Shown here: positions 11,599-24,676 of the stretch, in pieces
Numbering within the stretch: position 1 is the stretch's first letter
Layout of the letters: every line of letters begins with the position of its first letter
Assembly: GCA_964020085.1 (NCBI GenBank)
Contig: OZ026601.1
Span: 1,075,001 to 1,139,000 of the forward strand
Direction of reading: 5' to 3'
DNA from: Micromussa lordhowensis
Taxonomy: Eukaryota; Cnidaria; Anthozoa; Scleractinia; Lobophylliidae
Length of the DNA stretch: 64,000 nt
The notes under the pieces: generated by a model
What the model saw: only the letters and a program-made list of their open reading frames with translations
What the model was told of the DNA's origin: nothing
The model's database searches: none
Position numbers and translations under genes: made by a program

Positions 11599-14500
11599 AT
11601 GTCTTCAAACCGTCGAGTGTCGATGCCAGTGAATGCTCTTCGTCGAAGTCCTCGAAGACGAACGAAGACTCCATCGGTGAATGAACTGTCGAGAAAATGT
11701 AGTAAGTAATACAAAATCGCTTCTTTAATGGATCTACTGAAGTTCGCTTCAACTAAATCTCGGGTTCTTATGCCTGTAGACGAGAAAGACGCTTATGTTT
11801 GTTAATTTAATTTCTTTTGTTCTGTCGTTTACGGCTGTGGACATGAGTTTGTTTTCACAAAGCGTTTGGGATCTTGGTCTGATTTTATCTTGATGTCGTA
11901 AAACAGGATCTAAAATGTTACCACAACCATTTTGCTGCGTTATACTTGCTGCAAAACAGTTCGGATCCGTGTTGTGATGGATGAATCGTCGGAAACTGAT
12001 TGAATTTTCAATTCCCAAGAGTGGTCCTTCAGTGTAATCAACCACTACATTCTGAAGCAACATGTGAAGATGTCGCTTGTATTTACAAGGAAAAGTTGTT
12101 TCCATGTTGATTCTTGGAATGTATGCATAAGGCTGGTTTTTGCACAGATTGTAAAATTTGTTCAGTCCAGTTGCAGAATTAACCTTTTTTGACCTAATTT
12201 ATTTTCTCCCTGCTTTCAAGAAATAAGTCCCAGAGGAAAGAGAAGACTTGAATTTCAGCAGGCACCTTTAAAAGGCCAGACATTCTATTTGGATCTTCAA
12301 GGCTATAGGAAAGTGCACAGCTTGCAAGTTCGAATAAAGGAATTAGGAGGGGTAAGGGCAATGAATCTTATAGCATATTTTCTTGATTAAATGCTCTAAT
12401 GTTCACTTTCTTTATTTATTTCATTATTATACCTTGAATAAATGCGTAGGAAGCTTATTTTGCAGCTCTACCTTGGAATAAGGTAGGCCAGGCAGTTTGC
12501 TGCTATCTGATTACAAGGCTGTCATCAAGTTGTGAGTCTTGAGCTTTACACCCGTAACAATTATATCAATGGCAGACAAGTTCACCCGTAACATCTCAGT
12601 CGTAACAGGTGTTACAGTGTATGGCCTTCAATGTCAGCCACCATTTGATCTCCTGGGACAAGGGGCAGGGGGGCAGTAGGGGGGGCAGGGGGGCAGTAGC
12701 TCCCAAAAAAATTGGATTTTTTTTACACTTTTCATTTTTGAGTGTTATGCGTAGATAGTTCAAACTTTAGTGTGATTTGTTTACCTGCGCAACTTTTCAC
12801 AACTGATTTGCTCATCTTGATGAAACAGCAATCAAAAGAACAGCAATTCAAAGACAAAAGAATGTTTACAGTCTTCTATTTTCTCCAGGTGATTAGAGAA
12901 AAGAGAAACCTGCAAAGAGTACATGTACCTTATTCCTAGATTTCACTCAACATATTAAATCAAGGCAGCAGTAGTGAGATATGTGTATTAAGTTAACAAA
13001 ACGTCGGAAACATAATTGTAAGCTCTAAATGTACCTGTCACATGATCAAGATTGATTACCTGTATTTGACAAAATATCCTGTGGAGAATGCACAAGATAT
13101 CATTTCCAAGCCGCTAGATTTCAAATTTTTCTGGGGGAGCATGCGCTCAAACCACCCTTAGAGGCTCAACATAGTGACATTGGCCAGTGCTGAAAATCAG
13201 ACTGCAATGCCACTTTATTCTGTCTCCAGTGCATTAGCTACCTTACAGCATTAGGATTCTACATGTACCTTCAGGGCTAGAATATTGCATTCAGAAAATA
13301 ATTGCTCTATATTGAAAGCAGAATTCCAGATTAAAAAATCTGTCTTACTATGTACATTGTAGGGCAAGAGTATTTTGTTATTCTTTATTTATTTAATTTA
13401 TTGAACATGTATGTACTTTAGCTTGACAAATTATGATTATGTAGGTTTGTCAAAATATACAGTAGTAGAGGATTTATAATACATATTAATTGCAACTGTG
13501 AACTTGACTCTCTAATAAGAGAAAGTACTGAAAATTAATTTTGAATTTTTGAATTGTCTATATTATGAAACAGACTATTGAGGAATTCTTAAGCAAGGAC
13601 ATCAGTTGTGTTGTTTCAACCAGTAAAGATGCTGAAACACGCTGTTCACCGAGGAGCAACTCCACACCAAGTCCTATCTTGTCGATTCCAAGTCCATTTC
13701 CTGGAAACACAAAAAGGTAGAAAATTTAGCACAACTCTTAAATTTACTTCTGAAGTCTTGCTTTCTTTCTAAATGCTGTGAAGGTAACCTGGTGTAAGAA
13801 TCAACTGTAGTCAGTTTACACTCAAGTTTTTCATGTTTTGCAAAGAATGGCAAGCTATTGACGGTAAACATGAAGAAGCTCATAGACTTTAAGATATTCT
13901 CTGAACTGTGACAGCATGTATTTAAAAAAAAAATTGAAAAAAGTCTTTGTAACCTCACAAAATTCTTGGCATTTTGACCTTCTCTAAAAACTGATTTTTT
14001 TTTTGTTTGTTTTTGAGGAAATTTCTCCAAGAGATTGTAAAATAGCATTTCAGAGCCTTTCAATTTCAAACTTTTCTTGGGCAACAAACCACAAGACCTC
14101 CCCAGAGGCTTGTCCCTTCAGCACTTCAATCGGTGTCAGCTGTCTACTGGAGTTAAAATGTTAAAAATATTGGGAAAACCAATCTGTCACTAAAATCGTC
14201 CTTCTCAGATTGCTCTCTAAAATCAACTCTCCAGTGATGGTTACTTACATTTCAAAGTAGTTTTCCCCTTTTTTGTCACATCATGATTCTTCTTAATCTA
14301 GTTCTTCAGCAAAAGGGTCTGCTGTACCATCTCCATTGAGTGCCGACTCGGGTGGTGCTGAGCAAACAGGCGCAACTGCCCCCAAACATGACATGCGTGG
14401 CAAAGCATTGGCAGCGCAAGGCGCTATTACCTACAAGGGTGGAAGCAGTAACGTCATAGCTAATGCAAGAAACTGGGGTGCAGAAATCATGTCGCTGGAA

Positions 14501-16326
14501 AAGATGTTAAAAAAGTTGGAACGGTATGGTAGCATTGAGAAGAAACCAACATCCAAGCCATTAGTTTCTGGACGAGTGGCAAAACAGGGTGTCAAGCCCA
14601 AGGTACGAAAGCTGCATGATCCATTCATCAAGGTAGAGGATCAAAGTCGTTCTTACAAGCCTCTGGTACATGAGTTGAAGGAGTGGCCAAAGATTTATTT
14701 TGATGGTCCACTGGGGAGTTGCCCATTTGACTCACCAAAGAAAGACTTGGAAAATGATCGTCAGCAACAAGCGAAGACTAAAAGGTATTGAAAATAGAGC
14801 ATTGCAATGCAGATATTTTAATTCTTTGGTCCAAAAGTGTTAAGTATATACCTCTTCCCTGTAAACTAAATCCTAACTAAGAACCAATCAAGTAATGAAA
14901 GCTAATTAAGCAGAATCTGGTACTTTTTTACACCTAACCTTGGAAAGTTAGATCTAACTTGTACGGTAAGTCTGAATGAAATCCTGGTGTGTGACCATTC
15001 AAATGAAGGCTACTGAGCAGTACTTTCACCTGGTACTGTTTATTATGCTGTATAAGGTGGATCTAAAATTTAAGTTAGTGGATGAAACCCTACTAAGTGT
15101 GTGACCATTCAAATTAAGGCTGTTAAGCAGTATTTTCATGTGGTACTGTTTATTATGCTGTCCAAGGTGGTTCTAACTTTTCAGTCTGTGGATGAAACCC
15201 TAGTGTGTGACCATTCAAATGAAAGCTATTGAGTACATGTAGTATTTTCATGTGGTACTGTTTATTATGCTATACAAGGTGGTTCTAACTTTTGATTCCC
15301 TACAATAATATAATACTGGCCAAGTAGTGGTAGTAGTAGTGTGTTGTTCATCAATTTTTCAACTTTTCACAACTGACAAGGGGAAATTCTCAACTGAAAT
15401 CTAAATTGTAATTACAATACGTTTTATAGAAAAACAGCAGAAGAGGACAAGAACAAAAAGAGAGGATATTGTGAGTGCTGTTGTGTTCATTACGAGGACC
15501 TGGACAAGGTAAGGATAATAATAATAATAATTTATACCACGCAGTATCTATAAAAATATTCAGCTGCACCTTACATAAGTTATTAAAATAACATATAAAA
15601 TAAAACTTAAATTTAAAATGGTGAATGCCTTACTAAATAAAAAAAGGTTTTAAGTCTACTTTTAAAATACTTAAACTAGAAATAGACCCATCGTAGATAG
15701 AAGCAGATTCCAATGTTTGGAAGTGTCACAATTAAACAATCTATCCCTCAAAGTCTTCATAGTTCTTGCCATAGGTGATATTATAAAACACCAGGGTCAT
15801 GATTGCGCCGTAAATTATACCTAGACGGAGACAGAACATAAACTAAATGGATACAACCTTGTTCCGTACTGTTGCAAAGAGTTTGTTCATCGCTGATCCA
15901 GGCCATGTCCCTCATACATTATTTGTTTTATATTGTTAAATACTAAATTTTGTAATGTTTCATTTGATTACTCTACCAGTTTGCATGTAACAGCTACTTA
16001 TATTTTTGTTGACTTTGTAACATATTTCTTATTGGGTTCCATACACATGTATACTATGGTACAATGCGTTTGAGGGGTGTACATTGGAATATCCCGCAAG
16101 TGACTTTTTTCTCAGTATACACACAAGCCTTTAGTTGAGCGTCAAGAAAATACAAGATGGGTATTCCATGGTATACCACAAGAGAGCGATAACTATTTCA
16201 CACCATGCCATAGAAAATACAGTGGCCAACACCATCAAAATGACATATGCGTGGCACATGGTGGGAAAGTTGTTGATTGTATATATACTGTTGAATATAC
16301 AATGGCTTTCCTGTATTCTAATTGGC

Positions 16327-16361
<35 letters not shown>

Positions 16362-16506
16362 GAGAGTTTTCATTGGCTTAGCCATCATGGTATATGAGCC
16401 ATTATACCATGATCTACAAAGATGGCGAGCGTATGCGTGATTTTTTGGGCCTTTTTGTTTTTATTGTAGCCTAGTTTTCTATTTTTGGGAGGCGTTTTTA
16501 ATAAAA

Positions 16507-16537
<31 letters not shown>

Positions 16538-16544
16538 AATGATT

Positions 16545-16618
<74 letters not shown>

Positions 16619-19600
16619 TTAAATATTGTTTCTGTATTTCCTCTAGCACCTTCACAGTGATCGGCATCAGTCATTTGCCAGAGATTCCTCAAACTACCAA
16701 AGCCTGGATGAACTAATTAATAAAGGACCAAGTTTACAGGACTTCTTGGCGAAAATGTTGCAGAAACAGGAACAGATGGAGAAAGAAAAACAAGAAGACA
16801 ACAGGTGAATATGGAAAAATTTACTCGGGTTGAATTTCATTTCCGAGAATTGAGAGAGATATCGACATCCAACATCTCCTTAGAATTTCAAAACATTGTC
16901 AGGCAGATGAGCGATGAGAATTTAGAAAACCATCTAGAAAACGTGGGGATACTTTACTGATTGACTCTGACAATCCAAAAAATAGGTAACAGGGGGAGGT
17001 TCAACATAACAAGCAGTTTCACCCTTCAAGGCAGGGTTGTCGAAAAAAGCTGATTCTGTCAAAGATCATCAACAGTGTAATTTATTATGTGCCTTATGTC
17101 TCGTTTGTGGTCTCTCGCTGTTTTAGGAGTAAGCCACCAAGTTCTGGAAACTCCCTTGGGGATCGAGATGGAGAGAAAACGCCCTCAAAACAGAACAGAC
17201 CAGAAATAATACCAAACTGTCAAACCCCACCCGACCAAGCCCTGGAGGAAAATAACGACTGTCACACACCCACCAACCCCTCCCCTGACAGGAACCATGC
17301 TTGTCGCACCCCCACCACCGACTCCTCCCCAAAGAAAAAGTCAACTGATGATGGTACACCAACAAGAGTGCTTAGACCAAGAGGCGGCCAAGCTGGCCAC
17401 GAGGTGGAGATGGGCGAGTCACGACAGTTGCGTAGCAGTCCAAGACTGTCAAATTCTTCAAACAAAAAAAGCAGTCCTGGCAAGGCTGTGGACAGTGCCA
17501 CAAGCAAGGATGGCAAGAAGATACGTTTGAGTTCAGAGAAAACACGTGATGAGAAATCTGCGATGCGAGCGACCCGCGTTAAATCACACTCAACCTCGTC
17601 CCGTCCTGTTGCTGGAAGTTCAAAGTGCGGCACGGGTCACTCGTCGCCTGATAACAAAATCAAAGAAGCAAAGAAAACGTCATTTGTCGAAAATGTAAGG
17701 GAAACGCACGCGGGTGTAAGAACACGTGAACCTCAACAAGATTCCTCTGACGAGAGCAGTGGCAAAGAAAATCACGATCCCGAGGCGCTTGCTACCCAAG
17801 ACAACGTGACTCGACTTCGGTCCAGAGCTTCGCGTGTCACGCAAGTCGAGTCTCAAGAAAATGCGGAAGAAGAACCTAAACAAGAGGTTCAAATGGAAAG
17901 TCCTAAAAGGACGTGCCTTAGATCTGCTGCCAAGGCAGGCTTTCCTGAACACTGCAGTAAAAGAGAGGATAACGTTGAATCTTGCGAGCCTGATGTGCAG
18001 GAAGAACCTGAACGAGAAATCCATTTGGTAAGTCCTAAAAGGGCATTCCTTAGATCCGCTACAGGGAAAAATGTCCCAGAGCGCCACAGCGAAAATGACG
18101 TCCGCAAAGAATCTCGGGAAACTAATACGCAAACAGAATGCGAACAAGATCTCCAAATGGAAAGCCCTAAAACGACAAGCCTTAAAGCTGCTACACAGTT
18201 GACTACTCCTGAAAGGGACCGCGTAAAATCTTGTGAATCTAATGTGCAGAAACAGTCCGATCAAGACATCGAAATGGAAAGTCCTCGAAAGTCAAGCCTC
18301 AGATCTGCTACAAAGTTGAATCTTCCTGAAAAGTGCGGCAAAAGCGAGGATTTTGTTAAGCCTTGTGGATCTAATGTGCAGAAACAGTCCGAACAAGACA
18401 TCGAGATGGAAAGTCCTAAAAGTACGAGTCGTAGATCTGCTACAAAGGAGAAGCTTTCTGAACGCCATAGCCAGAATAATAATACCGTTCAATCTCGTAA
18501 AGAAGAGTCTGAACAAGACATCCACATGGAAAGTCCCAAAAGGAACAGCCTTAGATCGGCTGTGAAGGAAACTCTGCAAGGAAGCTGCGTTGAATCTCCT
18601 GCATCTAATGTGCAGGAACAACCCGAGGAAGACATGCAAATGGAAAGTCTTAAAAGGGCGTGCCTGAGATCTTCTGCAAAGGGAAACCTTTCTGAACGCG
18701 ATAGTGGCGAATCTAAGTCCAAGAACCCTGAGTCGCCACCAGTGAAGGAAACAAATCTGGAGAGAAAGAGACGAACAAGTTCTTCACCAAAAACAACAAA
18801 GCAACACTCTGATGAACCCAACAGTGCAAGAGTAACAGAATCAAGTAAAATATCTCCGGGTGATAAGCAAGGAACTATTGAAACCGTCCAGAAAGACTGT
18901 GCCGCTAGACTCACTCGATCACGCGCCCATTCCGCTCCAGGGTTCACTGTTAAGCTCTGTGATGATGCAGATATTACTGACAAGACTAAAAGCGTGGTTT
19001 CTTGTTCAGTCACTCAAGAATCAGTAGAGCAGGAGCACATGGAAACGAGAGTGGATTCGGGTGATCGTCGCATTAGTTGTGTAAAATGTGAGCCTCAGAA
19101 AAGCATTCCTTCGTCCAAAGCAAGCGCACTAAACGCTACTAAAACGACGAACAAACACGAAACAAACCAAAGCTCAAAAAACTTTCCTTGTGGCTCCTGT
19201 GGCTCAGAAGTTGTCCCTGAAGTGGAGATCAAGCTGCCGGACTGCAGACAGTTGTGCGTGATCCGTAGGAGGCCTGTATTGGAGACTGAATCAGACGAAT
19301 CTGAGACAGAGAGCATTCAGTTATCGAGTGGAGAAATGTTATCGAAACAGTCTTCCTCTAAGAACGCTTCCTCGGATGGAAAAGAAGATGACATCTCGAG
19401 CACACCCACGCTGGAATACTACCCTTCACCGGTGAGCTCGGAGAAGTCGGGTTATTCGGACGAGGCCCCCTGGGCCAGAAAGTATAGCTTGAGAAAGCGC
19501 GAAGATCAAGAAGATCACGTTCCTTGTCCCGAGAAAAGAACCAGATCACAATGTAAAACTCCCGACGAGGACTCGAAGATGGGCGATCGTGATGAAAGTC

Positions 19601-21477
19601 GACGGAGAAAAACTATTTCATCGCCCTTTACTAGCGTGAAAGCGAAACGCGAAACGCAAAAGTCTGTGGCGAGTTCCAAAAAGAAGACGCCAGAAAAGAG
19701 ACCAAACGACAGTGGGAGGAAAAAAAGAACATCGAATAATTATCCTCGGGGAAAGGACCCAAATCTAAAAGACCCCACATCCGAGTCCGATTCAAGCACC
19801 TTCTCTGGTAGCCCTCGAAGCGGACCCATTCATGAAACGAGGAGCACGGGCGCATCCATAGTGCATTCAGCTGTACGCAATTTGGAAGAAGAGGCAGCAG
19901 AAGACACAGAAGAGGCAAAAGAATCTTTTCTTTTATCTGATGGTGTTCTCTCCTTGGGGGATATCTCAACAACTGCGGTATGTGGGTCACCGTATCACAT
20001 GAGTGCATCTGTGGCGGGAATTAAACTCTTGAATGGGAGCCCTCGCATCAAGAAGGATTTCCACTCTGTCACTTTTTTGGACAAACGTCGTAGAGAGCGA
20101 TCTGGTGTCACTCGGTTGTTCGAGTCCGACGACGAAGAGGAAGAAGACTTCATAGGCTTCAATGTGCCACATTTTGACGGGTCGTTTTCATCTGAAGGTG
20201 ACCTGAGTTGTAAAATAAACTCCATTGTGGAGAGTATGGATGGAGAAGCTAGTCAAACCACTTTAGAAGATGAGAAGGATATCACCGTTCACGAAGCTGG
20301 ATCAGGTGAAGAGGAAATCGAAATAAGAGAGAGCATTGAACGCGAGATTGAAACGGCCACTGGAAAAGACACGAGCAGGAGAGGAACAAATGGCGAGCTA
20401 GCGGTTGAGAAAGATGAGGAGATCAGACAAGCAGACGATACAAGAATTGGAAGAAAAAGAAAATCAAGTCAAATCGAAGGTAACGAGGTTAAGAGAAGAA
20501 ATTTGTCTGAGTCTCAAAGTGAAAGAAGAAGCTCAACTGAATCGTCTTCCGTAGTTGATGATGAGGAGGACGATTTTGATGAAGATGACGACGTGTTTAG
20601 CACAGTGGCCGATAGCAGTGACGGAGAGGAAATTGCATCACCACTCAGCATCTCAAGCTGGGGACGAAAGCGAAAGTCGGAGGATCTCCAACCACTGGAA
20701 ATTGAAAGGCCGGCAAAACGACGGAAGTCTCAGAAGAAAACAACTATGGAGCAGTCCGATGAGTGCTCCCAGAGCTCCAGAGCAGAGACTCCTGTAAAGA
20801 GGGGGGCGGGGCAAGAAATGGAGACGCAGAAGGAAAACGAAAAACCAACTTCTTTTACGTCGAGACTCGATAAACTGCTAGACAATGAGCAAAGAAAAAG
20901 TGCTCAGTCTTCATCGTCCGTACAAGATTCTGATAGCTTCTACGACAGTGACGTGTCCGTATATCAAACACTCGAGGAACGTGTCAAGCTTCGACGGATC
21001 AAGAACAGCGCTCCAAAAGAGCACGAGAATTCTCAGTCACTTCCTCGAACCCGGGTTCACGAAAAACACGACAGCACAGAGTTAACAGCAAAAGGGAAAA
21101 CCGAAGGAAGGTTACCTGCACTGAAACCGCTTCGAAAACAGACGTTTAAACCATTAAAGCCGTTGAAACACGTTTCGCCGATTCGATCGTCGTTAAGGCT
21201 TAGCCGTAGCAACAGCACACCGAGTTCAAATCCCTCACCACTTGCTACTCCTTCTGGGAGAAGCCGCAGAGGCACGTGGATTTATGACGTCAACGAGTTT
21301 ACGTCACCGCCTTCAGCAGCGCCAAGATTTGGCGGGAAACCCGTCACGTGTTCTACCCCCGCATCTATCATTCCTTCCTCCAAACGTGTTTTGAGGCCAC
21401 TGAAACATGGCACAATGACTGAGGACTCTATGCTGTGGAAATCAAGACAACAGGACGTTTTTGTGTTCGATGAATGA
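11599..21477 (+). CDS. DBF4: DBF4/Chiffon-like activator of CDC7 kinase
   Basis: Exons: 11599-11701, 12221-12351, 13574-13716, 14302-14784, 15430-15508, 16647-16804 and 17127-21477. All junctions are GT-AG with matching phase, giving 1815 residues. Motif N (GQTFYLDLQGYRKV) lies near residues 53-66. Motif M (DPFIKVEDQSRSYKPLV) starts at 232. The motif C zinc finger spans 299-324 with ligands C301, C304, H314 and H320. These are the hallmarks of DBF4, which binds and activates CDC7 to phosphorylate MCM and fire replication origins. Vertebrate DBF4 is about 675 residues. Here a single terminal exon adds 1450 residues of low-complexity, Ser/Lys/Glu-rich sequence. That total length is close to Drosophila Chiffon (about 1700), whose tail builds a Gcn5 acetyltransferase complex. 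The tail holds a sevenfold repeat (624-873), two KEN motifs (579 and 1601) and acidic runs. The tail's function is not shown by the sequence. Confidence 0.94.
12659..12705 (+). repeat. G-rich tandem repeat with quadruplex potential
   Basis: Inside DBF4 intron 2, the segment GGGGCAGGGGGGCAGTAGG is repeated about twice. It supplies more than four runs of three or more Gs on the plus (coding) strand, enough to fold a G-quadruplex in DNA or pre-mRNA. No function is implied. Confidence 0.6.
14950..15295. repeat. About 108-base tandem repeat, three copies, in DBF4 intron 4
   Basis: Copies begin with GTGTGACCATTCAAA at 14989, 15099 and 15205, so the period is 110 then 106 bases. Each copy also contains GGTACTGTTTATTATGCT and an AAGGTGG(A/T)TCTAA block. 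The copies have diverged by several substitutions, and the third carries a small insertion. It lies wholly inside the intron between exons 14302-14784 and 15430-15508. Confidence 0.85.
15516..15910. repeat. Probable degenerate interspersed repeat in DBF4 intron 5
   Basis: An (AAT)n microsatellite at about 15516-15532 leads into AT-rich text that looks like the tail and 3' part of an old retroposed element in reverse orientation. I cannot name the family and see no intact frame. The call rests mainly on the microsatellite tail and composition. Confidence 0.3.
16300..16625 (-). mobile_element. Palindromic repeat copy in DBF4 intron 5 (family shared with 32220-32415)
   Basis: Two parts are visible. 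At 16505-16622 there is a strong palindrome: CAATTATTCCACTCGCGC is answered by GCGCGCTCATGGAATAATTG, with GTTGGATATGA arms in between. At 16330-16440 the reverse complement (TCACGCATACGCTCGCCAT, then ATCATGGTATAATGGCTCA) is clearly the same sequence as 32290-32400 on the plus strand. The two loci therefore carry one repeat family in opposite orientation. No coding capacity is seen. Confidence 0.65.
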
Positions 21478-22450
21478 TTGACATTTATTTCTCCACACAT
21501 TGTCAATGTAAACTTCATTTAACTGGTTAGGAGAATTCGGAAAATGATCACCTTTATGAAAATCTCGATTTCCAACAAATTCTCCCAGCTAATAATTTAC
21601 CAAATGTATGAAAATGGGTACGGAGATTTTGTATGTTGAAAACGTTGAAGCCCTTGATTGCGATCTTAGCAAAGTTTATATGTTTATTACCAAGGCATCA
21701 GACAAAGGAATGTTTGAAAAAGGAACTTATGAGTAGGTTTTAAACTGCAATTGGAGGGCACACCGTTTTAAAAGAAATTTAACATTGTATATAGAAATAG
21801 TCTAACCAAAGCATTTTAAAATCGTTCTTGGCTGAAAGTGTAAAATTTTTAATTAGAGAATTAGTTTCTTTTCGGCAATGTGGTATTTGGCAAAGCTATT
21901 CCAGATCAACTGGGTCCTCGTGTCATTACAGGGGAACAAAAATCTTAGAAAGAAAGGTGGAATTATAGAACTTGTTTCTTGATGGTTCGTTCAGATTTAA
22001 CCAGCCAGTTGTTTGCTAATGGGATTAATCCAAACCGGATTCACATATCAATCGGAAAGAGCCATCTGAATTACTCTCAGGAACACAAGAACGAGTTTTG
22101 CGTCGTAAAATCTTGATTTATATTGGCGAAAAAGAGGCGCTACTTAAAGTTGACTGGAATTCTGTTCAACGTCTTGCTTGGAGTTTACATTAGAATGTTG
22201 TCACTAAAATATTGTATTATATTTGTACCCACAATTTCACGTTTTAACTGAGTAGATCTTATTATAGAGTTCGTATTTCAAGTCCAGATCGAGTTTTACA
22301 TTTCAGTGGACAAATACATTTTTAAAAAAGTATATACTATTTCATGTTTTAAAAAGATATCATTATTGAGAATTTTATGAGATAAGAGTGATTATACATG
22401 TAGAGCATATCTTTCAAATGGGCACAATAAAAGTTTCGGAAATAGCAGTT
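21478..22450 (+). other. Probable DBF4 3' UTR
   Basis: AT-rich, no open frame of note. AATAAA at 22426-22431 is the best candidate poly(A) signal, about 950 bases after the stop codon at 21475-21477. Confidence 0.45.
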
Positions 22451-22520
22451 TTATCTTGTTCTTTTTTGCGCATCATCCGGTCGATTGCGCGACAAGACAC
22501 AGACAAGGCACGTATGCTAT

Positions 22521-22785
22521 GGGACTCTTGAGGGAGGGGGGGGGGGGGTGTTGAGCAATATCCAAAAAAATTCCTGCACATTAAAAACTGGTGAAAAAAC
22601 TCGCGCAAGGGGAGCCATGGGGAAAAATTCGAGAAAGTGCTTTCTACAGTTCCTGTGTTCCTGACTTTGAAAAAAACAAATTGCAGGAGCTATTGCCCCC
22701 CAAAAAATCATGCATAACCCAAAGGTGAGAGAAAAGGTTTCATGCCACCCACCCCTACCCCTCAAAATAATAATGGTCCGTCCCT
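22521..22785. mobile_element. MITE-like element with GGGACGGACCATTA-type terminus
   Basis: The right end, reverse-complemented, reads AGGGACGGACCATTATTATT and leads into a G-rich run. The left end starts GGGACTCTTGAGGGAGG and seems to have lost the ACCATTATT part. The interior matches the two halves of the element at 58721-59245, including the shared AATCATGCA at its centre. It is therefore an uninterrupted copy of the same family. Confidence 0.55.
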
Positions 22786-24130
22786 AAAAATGGCCAGCGC
22801 GTGAGCGGCTAAGATGAAAATGCGAGAACTGCAGATGGAGAAGTTTAACCAATCACATTGCATGAGCCATTCATCCGGGTCGAAGCAGAAAAAGAATAAT
22901 TAATTGTATCAACTCGTGACAGCGATTACCCTTCCCGAGCCAATAAGAAGTAAAAAATTATAGCATCGCCCTGGCGCCGTAGCAGATTGGATTTATGTGT
23001 TAACAACTTGGAACAGATTAGGAAAAGTCTTTCGTTCGCTGACTCACCGGATCAAGTATTACCAAGGACCAAATCTACCAGGTAATCTACATTATCAGTT
23101 ATCACATAAGATAGGGTCGTCGTATTTGATCGAAAGAAAGCCGATAACTTTTCCGTTAAGGTAGAAGTGTGCCCTTTGTCGAGACGGCCTCCCACGCACT
23201 TGGTGATTTCCATAAGAAATCATGAGATAAAACAAACTTCTTAATCCCCGAATTTACTTGTCTCTTTACTTCATCTATCCGTGTACAAGGTTTTATTACA
23301 ATTTGTCGCTCACTGATTCACACTTCCCTCGCTCGCAAATTTTAAAGAAAGTGCACTTGTGATGATTTTGTACTTATAATTTGTCATTAGCAAAGTCGTG
23401 TATCAACCTAAAATAGAATGACAAAATAGTTCGTGCAATTTACAAGACACCTGCCTTGTTTTAATAACGTTTCGTAGATTACACCGCTACTCCAGTGGAA
23501 AAGTGGTTAATTTCGTCCATAATTGCATTGCCGCTGTTGTGGTAATAATCAAACAACAGCTGCTTGCTAGTACCATAGGTTCTGAATTAAATAAAGCGCG
23601 GCGAAAAAAATTTCCATTGAAAATACTTTTTTGTAGCCAGATCTTTTTTTCAATAAAAACGCAGCTTGTACCTTCCCAGACTGCAGTAATACTTAACTCA
23701 TACGCGCTACAAAGTCCAAACGCTTGGCACGACATCTTCTATTGCTCAAAGCAATCATTGAAATACGGCATTAACACCCATTACAGAACTCACTCACACA
23801 ACCCCGCGGCACAGAGAGGTTCTATTCCTACAGGCACAGCTCAATTTCCATGTTGCCATCCTCGATATTCGGTATATCTCCGTACTTTCACGGTAAGACA
23901 AGGAAAACCTTTTGCCGTGAAATCGGCAACAAATAGGCGACATCTAAGTTCAAAAAAAAGGTCGGCAAAATCAATCAAAAGGACAGAAGAAAGGAAGAAA
24001 CCGAGCAAAAGGTGTTAACAATGTTAGCAAATGATTTCTTCGATAACCGTTTCGTTTGTTTTCGCGATATTTTAAAATGAAATCCTAACTTTCGCCAAGA
24101 AAATGCATAGCGAACACTCTATGTTTCTTA

Positions 24131-24488
24131 AGCCCCGTCCACATTACGTCGGAAAATGTGAAAACGCAGCTTTATTTCTACGGTTAAGCCTACCGTCCAC
24201 ACTAATCCGTGCGAAGCGAAGCTTTGTCGAAAACGCTCTTCAAACCGGAGAAATTTGAAAACGCCGGCTTTTCGTTTCCGTGAGGACGGAAAATATTTTG
24301 AAAACGGAGCTGTACTGATGATGTAGCCATGATAATGATGATTTCCCTGCCCGAGTTTTCCTTAAACATAAATCCAAAATGACCTGTGATTGTTGCGATT
24401 TCAAATTCCTTCGGAAAACATTTGTTGCGTTTGTTGTAGAGTGAAAACACCGTTTTCAAATTTCTCCGGTGTGGTGTGGAGGGGTCCT
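24131..24488. mobile_element. MITE-like element, CCGTCCACA termini
   Basis: The left end is AGCCCCGTCCACATTACGTC. The right end reads CTCCGGTGTGGTGTGGAGGG and mirrors it. The interior is made of variants of TTTGAAAACG and its complement, so most of the element can fold on itself. The same style of terminus and interior occurs at 40483-40864. It is non-coding. Confidence 0.6.
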
Positions 24489-24676
24489 TAGCACCGTCTG
24501 CAAAATGCTATTTTTTTTTTCAAGGAAACATATATTAATTCATGATTCTTGTATCCGTAAAATTAGAATAACACTAGCGTTCAAATAGCCTGTGAACAGG
24601 CTCTCTAGTCGAGGATGAGGCGAAGAGAAAGCGGGAAGAAAGAGTATAGAAGAGAGAAGAGGGGAGACTTCCCGCA

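Noticed and set aside
17123..18639. Several minus-strand frames of 80-194 codons opposite the DBF4 terminal exon
   Set aside because: They are shadows of the long plus-strand exon; their composition mirrors its repeats.
23503..24018. 171-codon plus-strand open frame in the DBF4-GPCR gap
   Set aside because: It starts at GTG, has mixed composition with no recognisable domain, and has no splice context. AT-rich DNA of this length gives such frames by chance.
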